DNA of 11,880 nucleotides from Pedobacter schmidteae (GCA_945906015.1 CAMDQV010000041.1:1-11880); one strand, 5' to 3'. Shown: positions 1 through 9,244, counted from the first letter of the stretch. The notes: generated by a model not told the origin, from the sequence alone. Numbers and translations are program-made.

Positions 1-1
1 T

Positions 2-988
2 GAGGCGGATAATTATAAAATACTAAAGGCAGCACAGATTGTGCGTGATGAAGGTATTGCTATTCCAATTTTGCTTGGTGATCAAGAAAAGATAAGCCAA
101 ATCATGCTTGAAAATGAGCTGGAGCTTGAAGGAGTATTGATTATCAATCCTCTGGAGGATTTAAATACCTGTAATAAGTATGCCGAATTTTTATACAAAA
201 AACGTCAGAGACGTGGTGTGACCTTATTTGAGGCTAAAAAGTTGATGAGAGACCGTAACTATTACGGAGCAGCAATGGTGCAGTTTGGTGAGGCAGATGC
301 ATTGATTTCCGGATTAACAAAAGAATACGGTTCAACCATTAAGCCCGCACTTCAGGTAATAGGTATTGAAGAAGGAGTAAACCGGGTTGCCGGCATGTAT
401 ATGATGCTGACAAAAAATGGGCCTGTATTTTTTGGAGATACTACTGTAAATAAAAATCTAACTGTTGATGAATTGGTTGATATTACAACCCTGCTTGATC
501 ATTCAGTGAAAAAATTTAATGTGCAGCCAAGAATAGCGATGTTGTCTTATTCAAATTTTGGATCAAACGACGGTATCGTGCCTCAAAAAGTTCGTCAGGC
601 GGTAAAAATACTGCATGAAAAGCACAAGGACATTATCGTAGATGGCGAGATGCAAGCTAATTTTGCCATGAATCCAGACTTGTTGAGAGATAATTACCCG
701 TTCAGTAGTTTGGTTGGAGCCCCTGCCAATGTATTAATTTTCCCTAACCTGGAATCGGGTAATATAGCCTATAAGTTATTACAGGAATTAGGAGGTGCCG
801 AGGCTGTAGGTCCAATCCTTTTGGGATTGAATAAGCCAGTGCATATATTGCAGCTAGGTAGTTCGGTGCGTGAAATTGTAAATATGGTTACCATTGCAGT
901 AGTTGATGCTCAAACAAAAGAGGAGCAGAATTCGCCGGTTGTAACACGTGTGAAAAGTATTTTCAGGCGGGCACTGAATGTAAAATAA
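2..988 (+). CDS. maeB: NADP-dependent malic enzyme (MaeB type), C-terminal phosphotransacetylase-like domain, 5' partial
   Basis: The reading frame is open from the left edge and ends at TAA 986-988, so 328 codons of the C-terminal part are visible. Full-length MaeB proteins are about 750-770 residues: an N-terminal malic enzyme (malate to pyruvate plus CO2, with NADP reduction) and a C-terminal domain resembling phosphotransacetylase, which in studied members is regulatory (acetyl-CoA sensing) rather than catalytic. What is visible is that tail only: the GEADALISGLT segment (94-104 of the visible part), LSYSNFGS, VDGEMQANFA and the closing LLGLNKPVHILQLGSSVREIV block. The GTG at 41 is not the real start, because the family's similarity continues upstream to the edge. 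A stand-alone phosphotransacetylase (pta) is the alternative; the match to Bacteroidota MaeB tails and the location before ruvA favour MaeB, but the malic domain lies outside the window. ruvA follows after 49 bases. Confidence 0.9.
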   Translation, partial: EADNYKILKAAQIVRDEGIAIPILLGDQEKISQIMLENELELEGVLIINPLEDLNTCNKYAEFLYKKRQRRGVTLFEAKKLMRDRNYYGAAMVQFGEADALISGLTKEYGSTIKPALQVIGIEEGVNRVAGMYMMLTKNGPVFFGDTTVNKNLTVDELVDITTLLDHSVKKFNVQPRIAMLSYSNFGSNDGIVPQKVRQAVKILHEKHKDIIVDGEMQANFAMNPDLLRDNYPFSSLVGAPANVLIFPNLESGNIAYKLLQELGGAEAVGPILLGLNKPVHILQLGSSVREIVNMVTIAVVDAQTKEEQNSPVVTRVKSIFRRALNVK

Positions 989-1037
989 AGATCTTTAGTT
1001 TGAACATAATGGAAATAAATAGTAGCCGTTAATTGAT

Positions 1038-1622
1038 ATGTATGCATATATAGATGGTAAACTCGCATTTAAATGTCCAACGTATGTTGTAATTGATGCG
1101 GGTGGAATAGGATTTCAAATAAATATATCACTAAATACCTATGGAGCCATACAGGATACGGAGCGATGTAAACTCTATACCTGGCTTCATGTAAAAGAAG
1201 ATGGACATACCTTATATGGCTTTTATGAGGAAGGTGAACGGCGTTTATTTCTTCATCTTATTTCAGTATCGGGTATTGGCCCGAATACCGGAAGGATGAT
1301 CTTATCTTCTATAACACCTTCAGAGATACAAACTGCTATTGTTCAGGGAGATGTTCCGCTGATTCAGAGAATAAAGGGTATTGGCCCTAAATCTGCACAG
1401 CGGATGATCCTTGAATTACAAGATAAACTGAAGAAGGAAGGTCCTGATTCGTTGATCAATATGCCTAGTCATAGTACAGCTAAGGAAGAGGCATTGTCGG
1501 CGCTAGTGATGTTAGGATTTGCAAAAAATGTTGCTGAAAAGTCATTGGATACGGCTATAAAAGCTGGATCTGAAAATTTATCAGTAGAGCAATTAATAAA
1601 GATTGCTCTAAAAAGTTTATAA
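1038..1622 (+). CDS. ruvA: Holliday junction branch migration complex subunit RuvA
   Basis: RuvA binds four-way Holliday junctions as a tetramer and loads the RuvB helicase rings that drive branch migration in recombinational repair. The 194-residue product has the usual length and three-part layout. An OB-fold N-terminal domain (about 1-64) opens with MYAYIDGKL and contains the AGGIGF strand turn and the HTLYGF motif. Domain II has two helix-hairpin-helix motifs, SGIGPNTG (78-85) and KGIGPKSAQR (113-122), which contact the DNA backbone. A helical C-terminal domain (about 147-194, EEALSALVMLGF) is the part that in known RuvA binds RuvB. The start is ATG 1038, which gives the standard N-terminus. 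No Shine-Dalgarno is visible, as is common in this phylum. No convincing promoter precedes it, so it may be read through from maeB. ruvB is not in the window. sprA begins 23 bases downstream and may share its transcript. Confidence 0.97.
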   Translation: MYAYIDGKLAFKCPTYVVIDAGGIGFQINISLNTYGAIQDTERCKLYTWLHVKEDGHTLYGFYEEGERRLFLHLISVSGIGPNTGRMILSSITPSEIQTAIVQGDVPLIQRIKGIGPKSAQRMILELQDKLKKEGPDSLINMPSHSTAKEEALSALVMLGFAKNVAEKSLDTAIKAGSENLSVEQLIKIALKSL

Positions 1623-1645
1623 TTAACATCAATATTGTCTGAAAA

Positions 1646-4600
1646 TTGAAGAGTGCAGCTACTTTTTTCCTAAAGAGTTTTATTTGTTTCTTCATTCTAT
1701 TATTTGGAGGACAGGCTATTGCTCAAAATACCGTTGCTAAAAAGGATTCTTCAAAACTTGTTTATCCATTTCAGGATTCCAAAACTCTGCAGTTTAAAAA
1801 GCAGGCTGGAATAGTTCTTCCCAATCCTTCCAATATTCAGCGCAGTGTAGAATTCGATCCATTATCGAAAAGATATATCATTCGGGAAAAAATTGGTGAT
1901 CGTTTGTACAGAGCTCCGCAATACCTCAGCATCGAAGAATATCAGAAATACGAGAATGAGCTTATTAAACGTAATTATTGGCGTGAGTTGGCAGATCTGC
2001 CACTTTCTGAGGCCCGTGAGCCGGGTTTCATACCTCCTGTAAAAATAAACAGTAAATCTTTTGAACGGATATTTGGCGGAAATACCATTGAAATACGACC
2101 GCAGGGATCTGCCGATCTTACTTTTTCAGGCCGTCTGAGTCGTAATGAGAATCCATTATTCAATGAACGTCAGCGTAAGCAAGGTAATTTTGACTTTGAC
2201 CAGCGGATACAGATGAATGTTATCGGTCAGATTGGTGAGAAGATGAAGATCACCACTAACTATAATACCGAAGCTCAGTTTGATTTTGAAAACCAGGTTA
2301 AGCTGGATTATACGGGGAAAGATGATGAGATCATCCGGAAAATAGAGGCTGGTAATGTTAGTCTTCCTTTAAGTTCATCGCTTATAACGGGCAGTCAGGC
2401 TTTATTTGGATTGAAAACTCAGTTGCAGTTTGGCCGTTTAAATGTAACCAGTATTTTTTCACAGCAGAAATCGCAGCAACGCGAAATAACAATCACAAAC
2501 GGTTCACAACAGAATGAGTTTACTATCTCTGCGGATAATTATGAAACCAATAAGCATTATTTCCTGGCTCAATATTTTAGAAATAATTACAGTAAAGCAT
2601 TGGAGAATATCCCACTTAACAGTTCGAATGTTAATATTACAAAACTCGAAGTTTGGGTAACCAACCGGGCAAATACTTCAGCCAATTCAAGAGATGTTCT
2701 GGCATTGCTTGATTTGGGAGAGAACAGGGTCTATAATACCAACCAGGTTCGTGGAGGCGCAGGTTTCTCGGTTTATCCTGCCGGCTTTGCAGGTCCGGGT
2801 TTTGCCCAGCAATCTAATAATTTATTGCAGGTTTTGCCTCCGGGTGTGAGGCTCTCCAACTCAAATGATGCGAATGCATTTTTTCAGCCAGGCGGTGGAG
2901 GAACCGATAACTTTGTCAAGCTAACGTTTGCCCGTAGCCTTACTGACAAAGAATATATATTGAATCCCCGTCTTGGCTATATTTCTTTGAATACAGCCCT
3001 GAATGCTGATGAAGTACTGGCTGTTGCCTTTCGATATACTATTAATGGTGTAGAATATCAAGTAGGTGAGTTTTCTACCGATATTCCTGTCAATAACTCA
3101 ACTCCAGAAGTGCTTTACGTGAAGCTTTTGAAGAATGAAACACTCAAGACTAGCTTACCTACCTGGGACTTGATGATGAAGAATATTTATACTTTGGGGG
3201 CCTATCAGGTAAGCCGTAACGACTTCAGATTAAACATTTTCAGGCTTGATGAGGAAACGGGTATTGAAAAACCTCAGATGACCGAAGGGAAGAATACAAA
3301 GGGGAAATTGTGGATCCAGATGACTAATCTAGATAATCTGAACCAGCAGAATGATAGAAAGCCTGATGGTTATTTTGATTTTCTGGAGGGGATAACCATC
3401 GATCCGCTGAATGGCCGCATCGCTTTTCCATTGGTTGAACCTTTTGGTACCGACTTGGCTAAGCGATTTGATCCGGTTACAGAAAGAAATCTGATCAACA
3501 AATATGTTTATCAGCCTCTGTATGATTCTACGAAAGTTATTGCCCAGCAATTGTTTGCAAAGCTAAATAGATACCAGATCAGAGGTACGTATCAGTCGCA
3601 GGGAGGATCTGAATTTCAGCTAAATGCTATTAATATCCCAGCAGGGTCTGTTCAGGTAATTGCGGGCACTTTGCCATTACAAGAGGGCGTAGATTTTACT
3701 GTTGATTACAATGTAGGGTTGGTTAGGATCTTAAATCAGGCCTTATTAAACTCCGGGCAACAAATCAGGATCAAAATGGAGAATAATGAACTCTTTGGTC
3801 TGCAGCAAAGATCTCTCACCGGTTCAAGGTTTGACTACCGGGTGAATAATAAGCTTAATCTGGGGGGTACGTTCATGAACCTTACCGAAAAGCCTCTTAC
3901 ACAAAAGGTGAATATCGGAGAGGAAGCAATTTCTAATACTATTTGGGGTCTTGATATCAATTACAGTTCACCTTCGCGGTGGCTTACCCGAATGGTCGAT
4001 AAGATCCCATTCATCAATACAAAAGAGGCATCGAGCATCACTTTCTCAGGTGAATATGCACAGCTTGTTCCCGGACACCCAAGAGCATTAAACTTTGCCG
4101 GTAGCAAGAATGGAGCAAGTTATCTGGATGATTTTGAGGCCAGCAGATCTTTAATTGACATTAAAAGTGCCATCTCATGGCAGTTATCAGGAACACCACA
4201 GCGATTTCCTGAATCGAGACTTAATAATGACCTGGCCTATGGTTATAATAGGGCGCGATTAGCCTTTTATAATATTGATCCTATATTTTTTATTACCGGT
4301 AATTCTCTTACTCCTGATAATATCCGCAGAGATAAAAATGAGTTGTCAAACCATTATGTACGACAGGTTTTTGAACGGGAGGTTTTTCCTTTTAAGGAAT
4401 CCAATACCGGGCAGGCTATAATTTTGCCAACCTTTGATCTTGCCTATTATCCCACTGAAAGGGGTCCGTATAATTTTACAACAACGGGCTTAACTCCAAA
4501 TGGAAATCTGGCTAATCCAAGAAGCAGGTGGGGTGGAATTTTCAGGAAGCTGGAAACGAATGATTTTGAAGCGTTAAACATTGAATTCATCGAATTGTGG

Positions 4601-7600
4601 ATGCTAGATCCTTTTATTTATAACAAGACCAGCAGGGGTGGTGACCTATATTTTAACCTGGGGAATATCACTGAGGATATTTTAAAGGATGGAAGAAAAA
4701 GTCTAGAAAATGGTTTGCCAGCAGATGGTAGTACAGCAAAAACAGATCCTACAAACTGGGGAAGAGTTCCAAAACTTCAGCCAGTTATTCAGGCTTTTGA
4801 CAATAACCCTACATCCAGACAATTTCAGGATGTGGGACTCGATGGCCTGAGCTCTGTAGATGAACGCCAGCAGTTCAGCTCATTTTTAAATCAGGTAAAA
4901 GCAAGTGTAAACCCGCAAGTAGGCTCTATCCTAGAAAGTGACCCATCTTCGGATGATTATCAGTATTACCGTGGCTCTAACCTTGATCAGGCAAATGCAG
5001 GCATCCTCAAAAGATATGAAAAGTATAATAATCCTGAAGGAAACTCAAAAACCTCTCAACAGTCTTTAGATCAAACTGGAATTGAAAATACCGCGGCCAC
5101 TTCATTCCCTGATGGAGAAGATATCAACCGTGATAATAATTCAACCCAGGCAGATGAATATTATCAGTACAAGGTATCGATACGCCCACAGGATTTGCAG
5201 AGCGTTGGAAGCAATTATATTTCTGATATTGTTTCTGCCACCGTCAAACTGGCAAATGGTAAGCAGGAAACCGTGAAATGGATACAATTCAAAATACCGA
5301 TCGCTGATTATATTCAAAAGGTTGGTAATATTGAAGATTTTAAATCCATCAGATTTATCAGGATGTTCACGACCGATTTTGCCGATACTACGGTTATGCG
5401 TATGGCAAAATTGCAATTAGTAAGAGGTGAGTGGAGAAGATATAATTCAGAAAATAACCCGACCAAAGTAATTACTGATCCTGGCCTGATCAATCCGGGG
5501 CTCGACAATTCTGTGATCGATGTAAGTGCGGTGAATATTGAAGAAAATGGAAAGCGTACACCTATTCCGTATGTTCTTCCTCCGGGCATTACCCGAGAAA
5601 TCGACTTTACAAATTTCCGTGGCGAATCTCGTCAAAATGAGCAATCACTTTCATTAAGTGTTAAGAATCTTAGAGACGGTTATGGTCGTGCAACTTTTCG
5701 TACAACATCGAATGATTTTCGATCATACAGGCGAATGGAAATGTTCATCCATGCCGAAGGTGATCAGCTGAGAGATAATGACCTTCGTGCATTCCTTAGG
5801 GTGGGAACTGATAATCAGGATAATTACTATGATTACGATATTCCATTGAAAGTAACGAATCCGGGTACGAATGATCCCGGACTAATTTGGCCTGAACAGA
5901 ATAAGCTGGATATAGAACTTAAGTTATTTCTTGAAGCTAAAGCTGCACGTAATAGGGCTGTGTTTAATGGTCAGCCATGGCCAATAAACCGTCCATATAT
6001 TTATCAGGATGGGGTAAATATCATTACTGTGAAAGGGCAGCCCGACTTGAGTAAGGTTCGTGTGTACATGCTGGGAGTGCGTAACCCTTTAAAAAATGTG
6101 GCAAATCCGCGGCTTGATGACGGATTGGATAAGTCGGCGCAGATCTGGTACAATGAGTTGAGGCTGACTGATTTTGATGAAGGTGGCGGATGGGGAGCTA
6201 CTGCCAGGATGAATGCAAAGCTTGCAGACTTTGCAGATATTACGATCTCCGGAAGTAAGAGTACCATTGGATTTGGTTCTATTGATCGTAAGGTAAGTGA
6301 GCGTAACCGTGAAGATGATGTTTTAATTGATGTATCAGGAAATGTTGAATTAGGTAAATTCTTTTCAGAGCGCTCCGGAATTAAAGTGCCTATGTTTGTG
6401 AATTTCTCTTCGCAGGTTGGATCACCACAATATGACCCACGGAATATGGATACCGAATTTAAAACAACCTTGGAAAATTCCAGTAAACAGGAGCGCGATT
6501 CTATTAAATTCATAACCGAAGATTTTACCTCCAGAAAAAGCATCAATTTTACGAATGTCCGTAAGATTAAGACAAATCCCGACAGTAAAACCCGATTATG
6601 GGATATTGAAAACCTGAGTGCAACGTATGCTTTCAATGAATTCAATCATCGTGATTTTATTAATGAGAATAACATCCAGAAGACTTACCGTGCGGGATTG
6701 CAGTACAATTATTCAAACCAGGCAAAGTCAATTACACCCTTTGAAAAGCTGATCAAGTCAAAAAGTCTTGCCCTGGTTCGTGATTTCAACTTCAGTCTGT
6801 TCCCCTCCATCCTCAATTTTAACATAGATGTGAATCGATTGTATTCAGAGAACACGCTCAGAAATAATGATCCCAATAATTTTTTGCCAATAAATACCAA
6901 TTTCAATAAGAATTTTCAAATGTCGCGTCTTTACGGGATCAGCTGGAACCTTACCCGATCCATGCAGATCGATTTTAACGCTACTAATTATTCAATCATT
7001 GATGAGCCTGAAGGCCGCATAAACGGACTCAAACGCGATACACTTTGGGAAAATTTGAAAAGCTTGGGTAGGACCACAGATTATGGCCATACCATGAACC
7101 TTACTTACAATGTTCCAATTAATAAAATACCTGGATTTGATTGGGTGACCTTGGCAACACGCTATGGTGCCGGTTTTAACTGGCAAACAGAGCCCTTATT
7201 GACCCTGAATGACCCCAGTATTAATGTGGGAAATACCATTCAAAACTCACGAACCATACAGCTCAATCCAAGTTTAAGTTTGGTTGCGCTCTATAATAAG
7301 TTTGGATTCATTCGAAGCATGAATAGTTCCGAAAAGAATGCAACGGCAGCCTTTTTTGTGAATTTGCTGACCAGTTTGAAAAATGTAAGCGGAGCCTACA
7401 CCAAAACCCAGGGCACCTTCCTTCCCGGGTATATACCTCAGACTGGTTTTATTGGTCAGAATATGAATTCTAGTGCTCCTGGATATGATTTTCTGTTTGG
7501 TGGTCAGAATGATATCAGAGGCCGGGCGCTGGGAAGCGGCTGGATTACTAGAGACTCCTTGTTAAACCAATTATATATCAATACATCTAAAGAAGATCTC

Positions 7601-8698
7601 AATTTCAGAGGTTTAGTTGAACCGATCCGTGATCTGCGTATTGAATTAACAGCTCTGAAAAGTCAAAGCTTTAACTATTCCACCAATTTTAAGTTTCTGC
7701 CTTCCAGTAATAGCTTTGAGAATTTAAGTCCGGTAACTACCGGTGATTATACGATCTCCTATTTTTCATTGCGTACCGCATTTAGTAAAGAGGATAAGAC
7801 CAATAATTCATCTGCACTGTTCAGGCAGTTTCAGCAAAATAGGTCAATTATTTCGCAAAGGCTGGGTGCAAAAAATCCTAATTCTGTTGGTACAACAACT
7901 GGCTTTGCAGATGGGTATAACAAGAATTCGCAGGATGTATTGATTGCCTCATTCCTGGCAGCTTATACCGGAAAGGATGCAAATACCATTGCTCTGAACC
8001 GTTTCCCAAAAATGCCGATTCCTAATTGGCGATTGAGCTATAATGGATTAACGAAATTTAGTTTATTCAATGATATTTTTACTTCAGTTGACATCAATCA
8101 TGCTTACCGGTCAACGTATACCGTTAATGGTTTTAATTCTTTGATTCGATATCAGGAGGTAAATGGAGGTGTGAATGTTAAAGATGCCAGTGGCAATTTC
8201 CTTCCTTTCTATCAGTTTTCGCAGATTACCTTATTTGAGCAGTTCCTGCCCCTTCTTGGTGTTGATGTGCGACTTAAAAACAATATGACATTGAATTTGG
8301 AATACCGTAAATCAAGGGCTTTGAGTTTCAGTCTATCAAATGGTCAGCTGGCTCAGCAGAAGGAAAATGGTGCAGTCTTCGGAATGGGATATCGCACCAC
8401 TCAGTTTCGTTTTCCTTTCGGTCTGTTTAAATCACTTAAGCTTGATAACGACATGAATTTTAAACTTGATTTTGCATTAAGTGACAGGAAACTCGTTATC
8501 TATCGTGCAGATCTTGACGATGCCGAAATTTCATCAGGTGCAAAAAATATTACTGTTAGACCCTCTGTTGATTATGTATTGAACCAGCGCTTTACCATGC
8601 GCTTATTTTATGATGGAAATATAACCCAGCCATACACTTCTCAAACCTTTAATACCTCATTCAGTAATTTCGGAGTTAATTTGAGGTTTAACCTTTAA
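1646..8698 (+). CDS. sprA: Cell surface protein SprA (Sov homologue), type IX secretion system outer-membrane translocon
   Basis: SprA is the outer-membrane channel of the type IX secretion system, through which proteins with T9SS C-terminal signals leave the periplasm; the Flavobacterium johnsoniae protein forms a giant 36-strand beta-barrel working with PorV and a plug protein. This 2350-residue product is close to known homologues (about 2400 in F. johnsoniae, 2500 for P. gingivalis Sov). It has a Sec signal peptide (residues 1-26; MKSAATFFLK then a hydrophobic core, likely cut at AIA|Q). Family-typical segments include the QGSADLTFSG block (from 153), YAQLVPGHPRALN and YLDDFEASRS (from about 804), and FPDGEDINRDNN (from 1154). 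The rest is mostly alternating polar/aromatic strand sequence ending SNFGVNLRFNL. TTG 1646 is taken as start: an in-frame TGA at 1640 excludes anything further upstream, and TTG gives a complete signal peptide. The non-gliding homologue in Sphingobacteria would serve protein secretion rather than motility, which is inference. Confidence 0.97.
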   Translation: MKSAATFFLKSFICFFILLFGGQAIAQNTVAKKDSSKLVYPFQDSKTLQFKKQAGIVLPNPSNIQRSVEFDPLSKRYIIREKIGDRLYRAPQYLSIEEYQKYENELIKRNYWRELADLPLSEAREPGFIPPVKINSKSFERIFGGNTIEIRPQGSADLTFSGRLSRNENPLFNERQRKQGNFDFDQRIQMNVIGQIGEKMKITTNYNTEAQFDFENQVKLDYTGKDDEIIRKIEAGNVSLPLSSSLITGSQALFGLKTQLQFGRLNVTSIFSQQKSQQREITITNGSQQNEFTISADNYETNKHYFLAQYFRNNYSKALENIPLNSSNVNITKLEVWVTNRANTSANSRDVLALLDLGENRVYNTNQVRGGAGFSVYPAGFAGPGFAQQSNNLLQVLPPGVRLSNSNDANAFFQPGGGGTDNFVKLTFARSLTDKEYILNPRLGYISLNTALNADEVLAVAFRYTINGVEYQVGEFSTDIPVNNSTPEVLYVKLLKNETLKTSLPTWDLMMKNIYTLGAYQVSRNDFRLNIFRLDEETGIEKPQMTEGKNTKGKLWIQMTNLDNLNQQNDRKPDGYFDFLEGITIDPLNGRIAFPLVEPFGTDLAKRFDPVTERNLINKYVYQPLYDSTKVIAQQLFAKLNRYQIRGTYQSQGGSEFQLNAINIPAGSVQVIAGTLPLQEGVDFTVDYNVGLVRILNQALLNSGQQIRIKMENNELFGLQQRSLTGSRFDYRVNNKLNLGGTFMNLTEKPLTQKVNIGEEAISNTIWGLDINYSSPSRWLTRMVDKIPFINTKEASSITFSGEYAQLVPGHPRALNFAGSKNGASYLDDFEASRSLIDIKSAISWQLSGTPQRFPESRLNNDLAYGYNRARLAFYNIDPIFFITGNSLTPDNIRRDKNELSNHYVRQVFEREVFPFKESNTGQAIILPTFDLAYYPTERGPYNFTTTGLTPNGNLANPRSRWGGIFRKLETNDFEALNIEFIELWMLDPFIYNKTSRGGDLYFNLGNITEDILKDGRKSLENGLPADGSTAKTDPTNWGRVPKLQPVIQAFDNNPTSRQFQDVGLDGLSSVDERQQFSSFLNQVKASVNPQVGSILESDPSSDDYQYYRGSNLDQANAGILKRYEKYNNPEGNSKTSQQSLDQTGIENTAATSFPDGEDINRDNNSTQADEYYQYKVSIRPQDLQSVGSNYISDIVSATVKLANGKQETVKWIQFKIPIADYIQKVGNIEDFKSIRFIRMFTTDFADTTVMRMAKLQLVRGEWRRYNSENNPTKVITDPGLINPGLDNSVIDVSAVNIEENGKRTPIPYVLPPGITREIDFTNFRGESRQNEQSLSLSVKNLRDGYGRATFRTTSNDFRSYRRMEMFIHAEGDQLRDNDLRAFLRVGTDNQDNYYDYDIPLKVTNPGTNDPGLIWPEQNKLDIELKLFLEAKAARNRAVFNGQPWPINRPYIYQDGVNIITVKGQPDLSKVRVYMLGVRNPLKNVANPRLDDGLDKSAQIWYNELRLTDFDEGGGWGATARMNAKLADFADITISGSKSTIGFGSIDRKVSERNREDDVLIDVSGNVELGKFFSERSGIKVPMFVNFSSQVGSPQYDPRNMDTEFKTTLENSSKQERDSIKFITEDFTSRKSINFTNVRKIKTNPDSKTRLWDIENLSATYAFNEFNHRDFINENNIQKTYRAGLQYNYSNQAKSITPFEKLIKSKSLALVRDFNFSLFPSILNFNIDVNRLYSENTLRNNDPNNFLPINTNFNKNFQMSRLYGISWNLTRSMQIDFNATNYSIIDEPEGRINGLKRDTLWENLKSLGRTTDYGHTMNLTYNVPINKIPGFDWVTLATRYGAGFNWQTEPLLTLNDPSINVGNTIQNSRTIQLNPSLSLVALYNKFGFIRSMNSSEKNATAAFFVNLLTSLKNVSGAYTKTQGTFLPGYIPQTGFIGQNMNSSAPGYDFLFGGQNDIRGRALGSGWITRDSLLNQLYINTSKEDLNFRGLVEPIRDLRIELTALKSQSFNYSTNFKFLPSSNSFENLSPVTTGDYTISYFSLRTAFSKEDKTNNSSALFRQFQQNRSIISQRLGAKNPNSVGTTTGFADGYNKNSQDVLIASFLAAYTGKDANTIALNRFPKMPIPNWRLSYNGLTKFSLFNDIFTSVDINHAYRSTYTVNGFNSLIRYQEVNGGVNVKDASGNFLPFYQFSQITLFEQFLPLLGVDVRLKNNMTLNLEYRKSRALSFSLSNGQLAQQKENGAVFGMGYRTTQFRFPFGLFKSLKLDNDMNFKLDFALSDRKLVIYRADLDDAEISSGAKNITVRPSVDYVLNQRFTMRLFYDGNITQPYTSQTFNTSFSNFGVNLRFNL

Positions 8699-8701
8699 TA
8701 A

Positions 8702-8715
8702 CGCTAGCGCTAGCG
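8702..8715. repeat. 14-bp perfect GC-rich palindrome
   Basis: CGCTAGCGCTAGCG equals its own reverse complement and contains two GCTAGC units. It begins three bases after the sprA stop codon and abuts the first of two GC-rich hairpins. Its base composition contrasts sharply with the AT-rich surroundings. No function is evident; it may be part of the same composite element as the hairpins. Confidence 0.8.
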
Positions 8716-8777
8716 CACGCGTGTCGCGTGTGGTATTACTTATTTATAATTCCTTGGCACGCGTTTCGCGTGTACCA
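8716..8777. repeat. Pair of near-identical GC-rich hairpins (REP-like element)
   Basis: Two 16-base direct copies, CACGCGTGTCGCGTGT (8716-8731) and CACGCGTTTCGCGTGT (8758-8773), differ at one base, and the change falls in the loop. Each folds into a 6-bp stem CACGCG/CGCGTG with a 3-base loop (TGT or TTT). The first is followed by TGGTA (8731-8735) and the second by its reverse complement TACCA (8773-8777), so the two could also join in one larger structure. Conserved stems with a free loop fit a REP-type dispersed palindrome or a transcript-end stabiliser for sprA. No T-run follows either hairpin, so a classical intrinsic terminator is less likely. Confidence 0.7.
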
Positions 8778-8811
8778 GCACAATTTCAAAACATCAACTC
8801 ACTACAAAAAA

Positions 8812-8842
8812 TTGGAAGTCTGCACAACTTAAAGTATTTTTG
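8812..8842 (+). promoter_or_regulatory. Bacteroidota-type promoter for gcvH
   Basis: TTG at 8812-8814 is separated by 20 bases from TATTTTTG at 8835-8842, matching the Bacteroidota primary sigma consensus (TTG/TTTG, about 19-21 bases, TAnnTTTG). Transcription would begin near 8848-8850, leaving a short A-rich leader before ATG 8864. It would drive gcvH, the VanZ-like gene and the small lipoprotein as one unit. Assigned by motif only. Confidence 0.6.
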
Positions 8843-8863
8843 AAAAAATAAAAAAAGAACGAA

Positions 8864-9244
8864 ATGAGATTTCCTGCAGAATTAAAATATACCAAAGATC
8901 ACGAATGGATACGCGTTGAAGGTAACCTGGCTTATGTTGGGATTACTGAATTTGCGCAGCATGAATTAGGAGATATTGTGTACGTTGATGTTAACACTTT
9001 GGGTAAAGAAGTTAGCCGTGAAGATGTATTTGGCACTGTTGAAGCAGTAAAAACAGTTTCAGATCTTTTTATGCCTCTTAGCGGTAAAATTCTTGAAATT
9101 AATAAGAAACTTGATGTCAACCCTGAGCTGGTGAACAGCGATCCATATGGAGATGGCTGGATGGTTAAGATCGAAATTTCAGATGCTTCTCAAGTCGAAG
9201 AATTATTGTCATCATCAGACTATGAAACTCAGATAGGAGTTTAA
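8864..9244 (+). CDS. gcvH: Glycine cleavage system H protein
   Basis: The H protein carries the aminomethyl group on a swinging lipoyl arm between the P, T and L proteins of the glycine cleavage system, which breaks glycine into CO2, ammonia and methylene-tetrahydrofolate in the cytoplasm. The 126-residue product has normal length. It shows the N-terminal KYTKDHEWIR motif (8-17), GITEFAQHELGDIVYVD (26-42), and the lipoylation motif GTVEAVKTVSD (57-67), in which Lys63 is the predicted lipoyl site. PLSGKILEIN and the NSDPYGDGWMVKI block complete the fold. Start ATG 8864 follows an A-rich leader and a good promoter. gcvP and gcvT are not in the window, so the system is split in this genome. The stop overlaps the next gene's start (TAATG), which implies coupled translation with the VanZ-like gene. 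Confidence 0.97.
   Translation: MRFPAELKYTKDHEWIRVEGNLAYVGITEFAQHELGDIVYVDVNTLGKEVSREDVFGTVEAVKTVSDLFMPLSGKILEINKKLDVNPELVNSDPYGDGWMVKIEISDASQVEELLSSSDYETQIGV

Noticed and set aside
41..988. A complete gene starting at GTG 41
   Set aside because: The frame and the family similarity extend upstream to base 2, so this is the interior of a longer gene, not a start.
989..1037. Promoter for ruvA (TTAGTTTG at 995-1002)
   Set aside because: It misses the second base of the TAnnTTTG consensus and has no TTG at the right distance upstream.
6004..6645. Open frame of 213 codons on the - strand inside sprA
   Set aside because: It lies wholly inside a strongly supported sprA frame, its translation resembles no family I recognise, and it has no promoter or neighbour on that strand. 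The other - strand frames within sprA (for example 1975-2163, 3329-3550, 5141-5644) are rejected for the same reason.
8716..8777. Short CRISPR array or classical intrinsic terminator
   Set aside because: Only two repeat copies, 16 bases each and internally palindromic, with no cas gene nearby; and no T-run follows either hairpin.
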